Shown here: positions 1 to 12,037 of the stretch, in pieces
Position numbering within the stretch: position 1 is the stretch's first letter
Layout of the letters: each line of letters begins with the position of its first letter
NCBI GenBank assembly: GCA_900708905.1
Contig: CAADRB010000001.1
Coordinates: 5,983,224 to 6,047,223, forward strand
Reading direction: 5' to 3'
Length of the DNA stretch: 64,000 nucleotides
Source: Hymenolepis diminuta
Taxonomy: Eukaryota; Platyhelminthes; Cestoda; Cyclophyllidea; Hymenolepididae
Notes under the pieces: model-generated
Databases searched by the model: none
What the model was told of the DNA's origin: nothing
Seen by the model: only the letters and a program-made list of their open reading frames with translations
Made by a program: the position numbers and the translations under genes

Positions 1-1070
1 ATAAATGTCACTCAGATGAGGAAAACCATCCAGAAAGACTATTATTACTAGCTTAGATATTTAATCTTTGTAGAGTTATTTTCTATAACAAACTAGGAGC
101 CTTTTGACAATGGGATTTTAAACATTGAGGAAAGAAAAATCTTAGAAAATATGCCTCAAAAAATGCGGACAATTCTGTAAGTGCATTTGTAAATAACTAC
201 ACTTTGGGAAACCCGCATAACTCTCCAACATCAAAAACTCTTTTGGTCTTTTGAGGGCTTTCGAAATCTTATTATTGGTAAAGACATATATTATTATGGT
301 TAGAATAAATCAAACAAGACGAGATCTTGAAAAAACAAAAAATTTTACCAAGATTGCTTCAATTTTTTAATTCACACCACTGCTTACCACCAATCCAGAG
401 TAACTGATCACCAAAACCGATTAAGCGCTTTAACACTTTAGCGTTAACTCCCGTACCGTACCTTAAATTCATGCACTATCACAACCCCGGTCCTACTTCG
501 CTCACTATAGACAATTCTCCTTTCATCTCAGTTACCCAATTCCTCATGTTACTCCTTTTTCCTACCTTCCTTACTCTACTCATACACCATTTTTGCCTAA
601 TATACCATGCTTCGATTCAACTTTTGGTCTTGTGATTTTTAAAAAGGTTGTTTCTTTTTGTTAGCTTTAGGAAGATCATTAGTTGTGATAAAGGAATATA
701 TCCCGGTAGAGATTGTAAAGTAGCATTACTGGCGGGATAAGTACTACCTTAAACTATAATCCCGAAAAAATACTGAAACACTTCTAATCGATAACAAATT
801 TTATGTTTAAATTCAAACAGCATTCAAAATTGGTGAGAAACCTTTTCATACACAATCAAAATGATCATCTATTACAACCATCAGCAGAAGGATGCTAAAT
901 TGTGCGTCTCAATAACGTTTACCCTCCTTTCTACAGCGGACTTTCAAAAGAGATTAGGAGAGTACACTCTACCGAAACTTAGGATAAAAAGTATGATATA
1001 TAACTAGTCAAACAGAGTGCTGTACGATACCTTTAAGCACAGAATAAACATATGCATGGGAAATATTTAC
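1..1070 (-). other. Intron sequence of SMC4 running off the left edge
   Basis: The exon ending at 1071 has a good donor (CAG|GTAAAT at 1071/1070). Nothing in 1-1070 on the minus strand resembles the SMC4 C-terminal coiled coil, signature or Walker B. The stretch is AT-rich with no recognised repeat. Confidence 0.7.
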
Positions 1071-4000
1071 CTGACACTTGGTGACCACACGTTCAGCTTC
1101 TTGCATACGCTGTGTGAGTTGGCTGACGACATCTTCCAACTGTTCCCGATTTTGCCTCGCGTTTGAGAGGCGAGCTTCACAGGCGGATAACTCCTTCTCC
1201 TTAGCGGCGATGGAGGCTTCAGTGCGCACAGGCATTCCCTGACTGCGACGCTTAGCCTTCGCAGCATCAGTATTCATTCGTCCAGAAATTGGACGTCCAC
1301 TGCCACCTCCCGACATGGCTCCCGATGTTTCAATGAGTTGACCCTGAAATTAATGGAAGATAAACGAGTAACAATTCGAACTTCATAGCAAAAAATGTAT
1401 TATTTTCTCGCCTTTTGAAAAAAAAAATTTTCTAATTAATACGCTGGTTAATAAGCACTGAAATTTGTGAACAAGAGTTTGCACTGTAACCCAGGAGACG
1501 ATTCGTGAAATGTGAATATTGGAACGTGAATTACCCATTAAGTAAATACTGTAAGATTCGATTCCAAAAATCCTTTGATATCCTAACTTAACGCTCAATC
1601 TTTCCTATTCTTCTTTTTATCTCTTCTGTTAAGTGATTAAAGTCGCTTTCCCACAATGAAAATTTTAACAGCAATAATATGTACTATTGAGTAGTAACGT
1701 GCATTGACAGCTGCCAAATTTCTAAATATATTGAAATTTACACAGAATAGATATGGGTGATATGACAAAAAACCTTCAACACTGAATGCTCTAGAAATGC
1801 ACTTTTCCGCATTTTGAAGATGTCAAAATTTGGAATGAAAATCCAGCTATCAGTCTTCACTAGCATTTTTACTGCGCATTCGTTTGTCGCATGTATACAT
1901 CTTCCTCATCCTAAGTATCTTTCTCTTATATCAACATATTTTCAGTTTACATGCTATGGGACAAAATATAAATCTTAATACAAATATTCAAGCCACATTA
2001 TGACTAAGATTGTGAGACCTAGAACGAAAATACCTGAACAAGAATTTTCTTTCCTTTCGTAGTTGAAATTAATAATTTAAATTCCATTGAACAAATGAAA
2101 AATTGTACCATTCTAATAGGAAATTTGCCACCTTGTAAGTAAATGATTTTAAGTATGAAATAGACAACAAATCCCTGCCCCTTTGATTCGCATAAGAGAG
2201 CCTACCTCCAAGGTGACAACACGGAAGCGCTGTTTGTGTTTGAAGGCCCAGTCCACAGCAATATCCAAATTGTCTGCAATGAGGGTACTTCGCAGAGCGA
2301 AGAAAAAGCACGGTCTGACATAAGAATTAGCCGAAGTGTCTACGAGGTCAAACAGACGCTTAGCTGATGGAACTGGACCAACAAAAGGTTTGGCGGCCTC
2401 CGTCTCCCAACGTTGCATCTTGTCCAAGGCTGTAATGCAGACGAACGTTACTAATCAGATGAATTCTTACAAGTGGAAACATAAAGAAAGTCGGGCATGT
2501 TTGAAAACACTCTCGACTAATAACTATGCCTTTTAATAATACCCGGCACAAGGTTTATTTATTTCTTTACCGTTGTGAATCGATAACTCACCAATGAAAG
2601 AAGCCTGTCCAAGATTGTACTTCTTCAAATACTCCACCGCTTTTTGAGCAAGTTCCATCGTTTCCACAACAATATGATCAAGTGCTCCACAAGAGGTTGA
2701 TATAGCAATATCATACTTCTGTGGAATTACTCCCAAATCTCCCAAGCGACCGAGAATACCCTTCAACTTTCCCTCTTGCATAGCAGTGGTGAGGGCAGTT
2801 AGAATACGATTGCGAGAACTATCATTCTAGAGGGAAAAAAGAGAGGTTAATAGCCTTATAACGGAATAAAGGGAGCTTGGGATAACCATACTTGGTAGGA
2901 TGATTTAGCTTCAACCAGCGCCGACCTGAGTTGAGTTACCTCCTCAAAAAGATGTTTTTCTTCCGCCTTCGCCTTACCTAAATCCGTCCGAGCATTTTGT
3001 AACTCATTTTGCTGCTCAGGCCCAACCAGTTTCTTAGTATCTCGCAGTTGTCTTTCCCTCTCCGCAAGTCTATTTTGAGCCGACTGAGCACCTTCTCTTG
3101 CCTCTCTAGCTCTCTCCTCTTCCCTATGGACGGCAGACATGGCTAGATCCAGTTCCTGCTTGGCAATAGCCAACTTCGAAGCGGCTTCATCCGCAGCTTT
3201 TTGAACTGGTGCTAGGGCAGACTCTGCAGCAGCCATCTTATTTCTTAGCGGGGCCGTTTCCTGTGAGAGAATCTCCATGGTTTCGTTGTAAATGGCCTCC
3301 TGTTTGGCTCGATTGGCCTCCAATTCCTTGAGTTGGGTTTTGAGAGTGTTTCGACGGTCCTCGGCTTCGTCGGGCAGTCGGCGAATTTCTTCCAACTTTT
3401 TGCGTTCTGCTGCGAGGGCTTTCACGGTGCGCTTGCCTTGAGCCTTAAGATGGGCGTGTTCGTCACGGATTTGACTATCTTCGGCTTCGAAACCCGCAAA
3501 ACGGGCTTTGGCTTCACGGTGGTGTTCTTGCAATGTGGCTGCCTGTTTGTCACCCTCATCACGCTTATATTTGAGCTGATTCAACTCCTCTAGCAGAGCC
3601 TTTATTTCCTTTGTGAATTCCTTAAGAGAGAAAATAAAAAATGTTAATCTAAAATTACGACTGCTATTTGAATACGGTTGAAATGATACAATTGTATCAA
3701 CACTTGATACGTAAGGCTTAACGACTGCTGTTAGAATTTCATCTATGTCTCTGAAATCTTGTGGAAATTAGTTCGAGCAACAAAATTAACCCTATAGATT
3801 TGACTGAGAGGAAGGGAAAACATTTCGTAGTGCCTCACATATTTAAATAAGAAAACACTTTAGAAAATCAGAATGGTCTCTAGGAATTTCAAACAAAATT
3901 AATTCATATAGCAAGACCTACCGCCACAATTAACCAGTCAATAAGTACCAGATATTATGAACAAGAATTCGGTTAGTAATCCAGGCGACGAGAATTAAAT

Positions 4001-5550
4001 TTTGGAAAGTGAGGCAATAAGATTAGAATTAAGCAATCTACATATATATTCAACAACTTCTTGATCCCCTCTCCTTTTCCCTTTATTAGACTTTATTTTC
4101 ACCTGACCTCAGTTACCTTCCCAAGATAAAAATTACACATTTTTGTGACGCCATGGATTTTAATAATAACAAATCACCTCTGAAGAGAAATTAAAATATT
4201 CAAAAACTAAAGCCTTTTTTCTACTGACAGATCCCTCCAAAAAGGCACTTTAGAAAATACTAATCTTTTCCGAGCAATTCGAATCTTTGATAGGAGAACA
4301 AATGATTAAAATATTAAGAATATCTCAGATAATACAAAGAATTAAATCAAAATCAAGCCAAAGAGAAAAATGATAGATTTGATATGATCAAATACTGCAA
4401 ATTTTGCTAGCCGATCGATCAAAAAATACATGAAGCGAAAAACAGAAACAAAAAATGTAAACGAAAATCCTTAAATGTATTTGAAATATCCAATTTGAGA
4501 GAAACTAGTCATTATCCAAATTCCAAATTAACATAAAATTCATATTACTAGAGGCCAGTATGCCAAATCGAATCATTAATTTAAATTTAAAAAGAAAAAA
4601 AATTAAATTACCTCAATTTTCTGCTCAACTTCGACAAGTTCTTCACGACAACGGGCTTCATTTTTCTGCTCTTGTAGTTGATTTTTCTGATAAATGACAT
4701 TTTTAATACGAGTCATTTTGTTAAGTAAACGCAGATAAGCAATAGCTTCGTCTTTGACCGACTCTAATTCATTTCTTTCCTTTTCAACCGCCTTAACTCG
4801 CGCCAGTTTTTCCAGTCGAATATCCTTCAGTTTCTCAATGCGTTCGGACAAAATTGTCAGAGGTTGTTTGTAACGGTGAGAACCGATTATATCCTCTAGG
4901 TACTCAAGAAAACCGGTTTCGTATTCAGTTGCAGCTTTTGGTTTCATGAGAGAAATCTGCTCGACCTCACCCTGAAGAATCAGGAAACGATTGTGATCTA
5001 AATCAATTCCATGTTTTCGCAGGAGAGTAGTGACCTCTTTGAAACTAGCTCTGCAATCGTTCACATAGTAGGAGTTTGAGTTGTCCTGGAAAGCCCTTCG
5101 AGAAACAACGAATTCACTGCCTGGAACAAGATTATAATCGGTTGCACCGCTGCCAGTATCAATAATGCGTTGAAAATAAACAGCCACTTGACAGTAATCG
5201 ACATTTGGCAATTCATCGCTATTATGAATCAGACTGCTGAGTTTCTTTGAACGCACTTTAGAGGCACGAAAACCAAAAACAAAAAGAAGAGCATCGATAA
5301 CATTACTTTTTCCACTTCCATTAGGTCCGATTACACAGGTGAAATTTTTATGGAAGGGACCAAGTACACGACGGCCACCGTATGACTTGAAGTTTTCACA
5401 GATGACTTGGGTAATCATTAAACGTGCACCATCATCATCTGCTAGGTGAAATAGAACATCAAGGGGAGGGACATCGACAGGCGGACAATTGTTAAGCAAA
5501 TCATCGTCGTCAATAGGAACCGAAATAGGCTCATACATATGAAAATCCAT
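1..5550 (-). CDS. SMC4: SMC4, condensin core ATPase subunit (N-terminal 800 residues; 3' part beyond the window)
   Basis: Structural maintenance of chromosomes protein 4, partner of SMC2 in condensin, which compacts mitotic chromosomes in the nucleus. Five exons join in phase: 5550-4612, 3620-2892, 2826-2592, 2429-2206 and 1343-1071, all with GT-AG borders, giving 800 residues. The start ATG at 5550 has a stop two codons upstream in frame (TAG at 5556-5554), though that TAG could also be a splice acceptor. Visible in order: an acidic N-terminus, the SMC head beginning MITQVICENFKSYGG with Walker A GPNGSGKSN (residues about 75-83), an SMC4-typical GEVEQISLMKPKAATEY and FLEYLEDIIG, coiled coil (exon 2, rich in K/E/A/R), then the hinge (GILGRLGDLGVIPQKYD, FFFALRSTLIADNLD, VVTLE, MSGGGSG) and the start of the returning coiled coil. 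The hinge and the FLEYLEDIIG block separate it from SMC2. The C-terminal signature and Walker B exons are not in the window; 1-1070 appears to be intron. Confidence 0.95.
1344..2205 (-). other. SMC4 intron 4 (862 bp) with a weak tRNA-like fragment
   Basis: Donor G|GTAGG at 2206/2205 and acceptor CAG at 1346-1344 bracket this intron. Around 1632-1652 it holds GTGATTAAAGTCGCTTTCCC, which resembles the A-box half of the tRNA-like fragments near 43255 and 48101. No coding potential was recognised. Confidence 0.6.
3621..4611 (-). other. SMC4 intron 1 (991 bp)
   Basis: AT-rich intron between the head exon (GAG|GTAATT at 4612/4611) and the first coiled-coil exon (acceptor AG at 3622-3621). Both flanking exons are in phase 0. 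I see no repeat or gene inside it. Confidence 0.8.
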
Positions 5551-7395
5551 GTTCTACAATTCGCATATAAGATATTAGAACATACCAAAAAAGGGCATTA
5601 TAATCCAAATATTATCAAATAAATACAGAGAAATAAGGAGACTGATAATATTTTTAATAAAATTAGAAGGCATACACCCAAGATAAAAATTGAAAATAAC
5701 AGAACCGACCTACGAAAAACGATTTGCGCGGATTTTATATGGTGCTGAATATCATTTTACTCATTGTAATTTCACCTAAAATAAATCATTTTACTCATCA
5801 TAAAAAATTTTATTTTAAGAAAAAATTTTTTGTGTTGTAAAATTTTTAAGTTTGTTGCATTTTCTTCCTCATTATCACATTTGGAATTTTCTTAATTCAG
5901 GTAAAATAATAAATACAAGAAATCACTCTTAAACTATTTACACATTTGTATGAATTAACGATACTAAATTGATAGTAAGTCTATTATACTATTCTAAGTG
6001 CACAGTGGAGTAATTCAATATTGAATTTTTATTTAAGCAATGTCAATAAATAGGAAACTATTCGAATTAATGGAAAGATTTCTAAAGTTTACTTGCCCCC
6101 ACTTGATACTTGCTATTTAGTATGTTTATGAATAGAGAAGCAGTAGCAACTATTACGTGAACAGGGCACGTGAAGTATAGGCCACATTTTTGATCCAAAA
6201 TCCTAATTAAAATATCAGTCATCAATTAAATCTCTCCAAGTGATAATTTCTCAATTGATATGTTCTCCTGAATGCTTATGAGTTGATATTAATATTACCA
6301 CATTAGTTCCATATTTATAGCAAAAATAATAATAACATTTAACTGTGAAATAAAAAATAGCAGAATCCGGTCATAATTAAAAATTAACAAAAGTGGATTA
6401 ACAAGTGACTAGAGTTATTGCCTTCAATCACTGTCATATCAAAATTTTATAAATTAAAATTAAATGGAAATGAAGCTATTTAGACCATGATCACGTTTTT
6501 GAATTAAACCGTAGTGGTTCTGTATTCTTCTAAGTGACTTAAACGTCTAATGTATCCCTTCGTTTTATGCATCAACATCTTTAGGAATGCTTTGTTAATT
6601 CATGAAATCGAAATTTAGTTAGCTTCGGAGATTTGTGTATCAAATTAAGCTTAATTTGTTTTTTAATTTTGTCATCGTGAATCAAGTTATCATCCTTATG
6701 CGTATGTAGAGTGTTATCAACTTTCTTCAATCTTGTTCATGTGAAAACCATATGCTTGTGCTTAAGCATTATGCTTAAGGATAATTCTTGAATGATCTCT
6801 ACTGATAAAATACGAGAAAGATTGAAAATTGCTGCCATTGTTTGCCCATAATGGTGGCTTAAAACTCGTGATTACTCTGGGGTGCAACTGTACACAACCA
6901 GATAAGTGGATTGGGCTTGACAATGAAAATTATGTTTACTTTAGAGTCGCTATTTTAAACAAATGTTATACCTGAACTTCAAGTTAATCCTATTTTCATG
7001 TCTTGACGATATGAAACTGGAAAGTTCAATTAATTTAGGATGGAAAAAATTGTGATTAATTTTTTTGAGATAGAGAAAATAATGCATGAGATATTTATTA
7101 TTGTGTGAAAAAGCAAATTAATTAATGTAACTAATCTGATTTATGGTATTCGACAAATATATTTAATTTAAAATTTTGCACACAAAAGTAAAAGCTGTAT
7201 CAATTTTGTTATTAACTTATATTCCTTTTTCCATTATGATAATTTTATCATAAATAGAAATTTTTACAAACTAATTTGATTTATTAAAAAAAACAAACTA
7301 AGTATCACAATTTTAGTTTGTATTATATAATTTTGTGGGTCACTGCTGGATTAAAACTGCCTATTTAACTTGCGCGGTTGTGGACTTCCCTCAAT
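5551..7395. other. Divergent intergenic region between SMC4 and the ZNF706-like gene
   Basis: About 1.85 kb of AT-rich DNA between two genes that diverge. It must hold the 5' untranslated sequence and promoters of SMC4 (minus) and the zinc-finger gene (plus), but I cannot assign a TATA box or initiator with confidence. No ORF or RNA gene was recognised. The last 60 bases before the zinc-finger start (about 7340-7395) are less AT-rich than the rest, as expected of a 5' UTR. Confidence 0.6.
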
Positions 7396-7614
7396 ATGGC
7401 ACGCGGACTTCAGAAAATTCAGTCTCAAAAAAGGAATCAGGAAAAACAGCAGTCAAAGAAAAATCCTTCTGACAACAAAAAGACTGCAGATGCGAAGCTA
7501 ACATATTCCTGCCAAGTTTGCAAGGCACAAATGCCAGATCCGAAAACCTACAAAACTCATTTCGAAAGCAAGCACCCCAAGGCCGAATTGCCTCCGGAAC
7601 TTCATGAAATATAG
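7396..7614 (+). CDS. ZNF706: ZNF706-like small C2H2 zinc-finger protein
   Basis: A 72-residue single-exon protein, close to the 76 residues of human ZNF706. It begins MARGLQKIQSQKRNQEK, a basic 4F5-like N-terminus (MARGxQKIQSQ), and then has one C2H2 finger: YSCQVCKAQMPDP with the two Cys, and THFESKHP with the two His. It ends ELPPELHEI, close to the mammalian LPPEL tail. The frame is open upstream to about 7378, but ATG at 7396 matches the family start exactly and is preferred. ZNF706 is a small nuclear protein reported as a transcriptional repressor affecting stem-cell exit; the role here is inferred by homology only. The stop at 7612-7614 lies 172 bp before the next gene's ATG on the same strand, so the two may be co-transcribed. 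Confidence 0.93.
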   Translation: MARGLQKIQSQKRNQEKQQSKKNPSDNKKTADAKLTYSCQVCKAQMPDPKTYKTHFESKHPKAELPPELHEI

Positions 7615-7685
7615 ATTTATGTTAACACCAGCTACTTCAGACACTTTTAAACTTTATTATCTCGGTGTACTATCGAATTCTTCCC

Positions 7686-7691
7686 ATTAAA
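7686..7691 (+). terminator. Candidate polyadenylation signal (ATTAAA) after the ZNF706-like gene
   Basis: ATTAAA lies 71 bases after the zinc-finger stop codon, inside the short spacer before the hydrolase gene. It is the common variant of AATAAA. A 3' end here followed by an acceptor at 7781-7782 would be the expected arrangement for a trans-spliced polycistron. Confidence 0.35.
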
Positions 7692-7769
7692 TTTTCAATG
7701 TTTTTCCTTTCTTTATGTTTTGCTGGTTTTGTTGAGTTTCTCTCATCAAGAATAGGCAAATCCTTTTGA

Positions 7770-7782
7770 TTGTTTTTTTTAG
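7770..7782 (+). promoter_or_regulatory. Splice-acceptor-like site just upstream of the hydrolase start
   Basis: A pyrimidine run (TTGTTTTTTTT, ending at 7780) is followed by AG at 7781-7782 and, four bases later, by the ATG at 7787. No cis donor is obvious upstream in the 172-bp spacer. The site could accept a spliced leader, or a cis-spliced 5' UTR exon. Confidence 0.45.
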
Positions 7783-7786
7783 GGCG

Positions 7787-8809
7787 ATGTCGTCAAACAA
7801 TACATCTATTCAGCTGGAAAATCCTGGTCTAACACCGTTCAATTACCAATGCAGAGGAACGGATATTTTGTTGCCGAATAATATTCATGCCTACTTCGTA
7901 ACTACCTCTAGTCTTGCCCCAGCAAGCATGGGAATTGTCATTGTTCATGACGTTTTCGGATTCAAAATAAATAAAACCCGTCGTTTTGCGGATATACTTG
8001 CCGCCAAAGCTAACGCCAATGTCCTAATGCCCGATTTTTTTCAAGATGGCGATCCTTGGCCCTTGGAGGATTTTCCTCCTCAAGATCAGGGACATTTTTC
8101 CAAGTGGCTCAAGAAGGTCAGCGATTGGAACTATATAACTCAAGTAGGTTTCGTTTCATATGGTTTTATTCGACTTCGTTCTGTTTTGCTTATATTGAGC
8201 ACTCTATTTAGGTTCTTTCTACATCGAATAACTACCTCAAAACTCTTCTTTCCGAAGATCATAGAAATTCGCTTGGTATTTTGGGATTTTCCTGGGGTGG
8301 TAAACAAGTTATGCGAGCATGCAGTAGTAAAGACTACGGCTACTTAGCTGGTGTCTCGATTGATGGATATATGTTGGAAGCCGAGGATGCTGAAAAGCTC
8401 AATATACCTGTCTTCTTTATGCCCTCCGGTGATAATAAATCAGTCGATATTATCAAGAATATCCTTAAGAAGCGACCTTTCGGTGATCGTTGCAGGTTAA
8501 TGAGAGCGTTAAGATTTTCAAATTGACTTATTCATGCTTTGTACTAAGGTATATCTTTTTGTCTGTTTTAGATACTTTACGTTCGTTGATGAAAGCCACG
8601 GTTTCGCATCAGCTTTAGGCGATCTGAACAATCAACACACCCTGGAGGCTGTCAATCATACACTCACACTTTCCTCAGCTTTCTTCATTGAGAATGCACG
8701 CGATGCAGAGAAAGCAGAAAAGGAGAAGATGGAGCGGACAATTTCTAAGGAAACCGCGGGTTCGAAAGAGCTCATAGGTTCGGGGCTGAATATCGCTCGG
8801 AGTAGTTGA
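7787..8809 (+). CDS. CMBL: Dienelactone hydrolase family protein (carboxymethylenebutenolidase-like) with a Ser nucleophile
   Basis: An alpha/beta hydrolase of the dienelactone hydrolase family, related to human CMBL, a cytosolic hydrolase of lactones and ester prodrugs. Three exons join in phase: 7787-8143, 8212-8495 and 8572-8809, with introns of 68 and 76 bp, giving 292 residues against 245 in human CMBL. Visible: IVIVHDVFGF near residues 45-54, the region of the oxyanion strand; the nucleophile elbow GFSWGG at residues 144-149 with Ser146 (codon 8290-8292), where CMBL and bacterial enzymes have Cys (GFCWGG); PSGDNKSVD as the likely Asp region; and DESHGFA with His223 (8597-8599). The final roughly 40 residues are a charged extension (AEKAEKEKMERT) not found in CMBL. 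The ATG at 7787 starts four bases after an acceptor-like AG. The natural substrate is unknown. Confidence 0.9.
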
Positions 8810-11064
8810 TGTGTTCCGTTGTCTCTTCGCGCTGTCTCGCTCTATCTCACTCTCACAAAACGCTATATTCAATCACAATCTAGAAAGGAAATGAATCCCC
8901 GATTTTTTATCTCTTTCCTCTGCTATATTCCTCGCTCCCTCCTAACCTCTTCTCCCCATCTCTTACTTTTCTCACTTTGAATGTTTGTGGTGCTACTTAT
9001 GTAGATTTGGTTTGAATATAAGAAAAAAACAGTAACAGAACTGCTGATGTGAACTTTCGTTATATCGCTAATAAGTAATCAATACCTTCCACCTCACCTG
9101 TTCGTGTTGTTAGTGGTCGGTGAGTGGATCAAGCTCTTATCTGATTGGTTCATGGCTCTGACGTGCTAGCCAATGAGAGGGGGGTTATATGTCTGCGTGC
9201 TTGGTATTTTGCTCTTCTTTTTCTTGGCATATTAATATTGGTGAAGATGACGCTAATGAAGAATTTTTAGATGGTGGGCACATGTCGGAGATAGTGGTAA
9301 GTTCAGCTTACAGCAAATGGAAGTTGGAGTGGGTTCGTTACATTGTTCCCCATGCGCTTTATGAATTATGGAAAGTAATAATAGCAAACGCTTTGTGGGT
9401 TATGGCTAATTTACTATTCCGAAACATTAGAATCTTAACCTTATGGCTTAGTATAAGCCCACAATTTCTTTTTGTGTACTCTCTTCTGGAATTCACGAGA
9501 TACTAACGCACTCTAAATTGCGGAGCAATATTATGCAACTGATGGAATTCAAGACTCCAAGTCAAGTAAGGGGGTAGGTTATCAGCTGACAGCAGTTTCC
9601 AATTAAAAGTTACTTGTCGGTAAGAATTCCGCAAAACATGACTCTGAAAGTATGTCCAATACCTCCTCTAATTCGCTCACTTTAAACATGATAGAGCGTG
9701 TAGCTTAGACCTTACTATTTTTGGTTGTGGATTAGCGATGAAATGCAGTAGAACCTAGCTGGTTTGCGTGTATGCAGTTCCCTTAACCTACAGCTGACTC
9801 ATCTGAACTGATGAGGCTATGACAGGTAAGGACAGTGCTCAATTTACTAACATTGGATTGAGAATATATTCGTGATGATTGCTCAGTACTCCCTCATTGG
9901 CAATCGCTCTTAATTTCCACGAAGCTTCATTCTTCTGCAAATAAAGAGCAATATAGTATGACTCCACATCCGTTAGCACCGTCATTTTCCTTATAACTCC
10001 GAGGGTGGACGGGTCAACAGAGCCATGTAGGTAGCTAGGGCTAATGCTCATAGTCGATAAGAAACAGTTCTCACAAAATATGAAAATACATATATGCAAT
10101 ACTTTTAAAAAGAGAGAGACATGATCGAATGTATAATACAGGAGTGCAATGGAAGCGTTAAAATTGTGGCACTAGTCAAAGATTGGATGTCTGTTCCAAG
10201 TTGATAAGACGAACCCAAACAAACTGAAGTGGGAAAGGGGCGGGGGAGATTGGTTATTCGAGAAGAAACAAGATCGGCGAAAAGTTCAGACTTAAATAAA
10301 ATGAAAAAAAGAAAATTGCATCATTTCTTTCACCTTTAATTTAGTAATAATCATTTCAGCCGCGTGGTACGCATCGATGCATTTCGAATCTGTATCGCTC
10401 ATTCACTCACATATATTCCTAAAATAATGTAAAATAGCGCTGCTCTTCTAAAAAATGCATCTCTCCTCTCCGTAAAATCAATAATTCTGTTCATGATTAT
10501 TTCCCCAATATCAGATTGTTTAAAGAGAATCCAATCTATCAATTGGATATTACGAAAGAGAACTTGAGTTCTCGCTATTTTGTTTCATATATTAATCTTT
10601 TAATATTATATCTAGAAAACATTCCTCTGTTGGTCTGCTGTTTTTTAGCTATTTAATGTAACCATCTAGGTCTCACGTCTAAGGAATGTAGATGACCAGA
10701 TAGTACATTTACTTTCAAATGTATTTTGCCTTCAATGTGAAATAGAAATTCTAAACACTCATCTTAACTTTGGAAAGATAGATGATTTCAATTGCTTTGT
10801 GAATTTTCCAAATATTCCTCAATAATCAACTGCAATCAATTTTTGATCTAATAATCAGAAGTTTGGGTAGTCTACAAATCTGCGAGTGCGAGAGTTAATT
10901 ATTTTCTGAAAACAACAAATTGAAGGTTGCTCCAAATTGATGCATCTACCAATATTTGGAAGAATTACGGAAGAATAATTTATCCTTCCGCTTTGATTTC
11001 CTCAAGAAGCAACATCCAAGAGTTTTCATTATGAGAAACTCGTACTCTCCACTCAACCAATATG

Positions 11065-11400
11065 GTTGGTCATGTATTTCACTGGATGTGCACTGATGAG
11101 CATTAATTTCGTGACCTCTGACTTGTCTGACGCACACGTTGACCGCTGTGAAAGCGGGATATCATGCTCCTTTTAATTTTAGCCCTAAGTATTATAATTA
11201 TTATTTTACTATACAACATCTGCAGTTATTTGTGATGTAGATTTTAACGTCATTTTCAGTTGAATAAGATTTCTTCTTCATTTCAGTCTTTATCGTGTAT
11301 GATTGAAGGCATAACATCATCGAAGTTTCGTTCTTCTAAATTTCTTTCGACTTTGTTGACTCAGCTGACTTTCTGTTTAATTAGATAATCTCACTTTTAC
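11065..11400 (+). repeat. Dispersed repeat family, copy a
   Basis: Contains the exact 12-mer TCACTGGATGTG, then CACTGATGAG and CGTGACCTCTGAC. This order is shared with copies near 13635, 29981 and 39545. About 280 bp further on, TTTGTTGACTCAGC(T/A)GACTTTCTG is shared with the 13635 copy, so the element is at least 350 bp. It has no intact ORF, and its class (SINE, LTR remnant or other) cannot be decided from the window. Confidence 0.5.
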
Positions 11401-12013
11401 ACTCATTTTTGGATTTCCAATCTCCAGTTGATGAAACGTGACCCTCCGAAACCATGTTGCCTCAACTGGGGGGTAGTTAATATGATTTTACAGAAACATG
11501 AACTCATTAATACGCCTGACAGAATAGGTATTTTGGGGAAAAAACATTGTAAACTTCACTTAGTACAGATTATTTTTGTGTTGTATAATATGGCAATAGT
11601 AAAGAATTCTAGTCGAATGTTCTCGGTGTGCATGAATGAAATTCGCAAACTTCATCTCTTGTGCACAGGATTATCGATTATTGGATTCCCATGCTCACAG
11701 GTGAATGTGTAAGACCACCTGTGAAGAAGCTGTCACTTTAATTATCGACTAACCAGACAGCCAATCGTTTATCACCTATCCAGTCCAATATAAGTTAATT
11801 TATTCTGTTAACAAGACGACCACTGTTCGAGTTAAAATTCTTCTTCTTCCTTGAGTCTGAGTAGCTGTAGCTTTAATAAGGGATGAATGTGCAATTATAA
11901 AAGCAATTTTTCTACTACAGCTACTCTAGAGACTTAGAGATTCCATAAAAGGAGGTCTCAAAACGATTTGATTAGAAGCGCTTATTAGGAGTTTATTTAT
12001 AGGAGTATTTTAA

Positions 12014-12037
12014 AGTTCAAATCGTCCGATTTGAACT
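12014..12037. repeat. Perfect inverted repeat, 11-bp arms and 2-bp spacer
   Basis: AGTTCAAATCG, TC, then CGATTTGAACT: 22 of 24 bases pair. It could form a cruciform or be a dimeric protein-binding site. It lies in gene-poor DNA, 5 kb from the nearest gene end. Confidence 0.8.

Noticed and set aside
9189..9506. Plus-strand ORF of 105 codons downstream of the hydrolase gene
   Set aside because: No recognisable domain, no splice context and composition like the surrounding DNA; treated as chance.
9800..9830. CTGATGAG motif suggesting a hammerhead ribozyme core (also near 11091 and 25070)
   Set aside because: The required GAAA(C) segment and flanking stems I and III are missing in all cases. 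The CTGATGAG near 11091 belongs to the dispersed repeat, whose copies read CGTGACC instead of CGAAAC.
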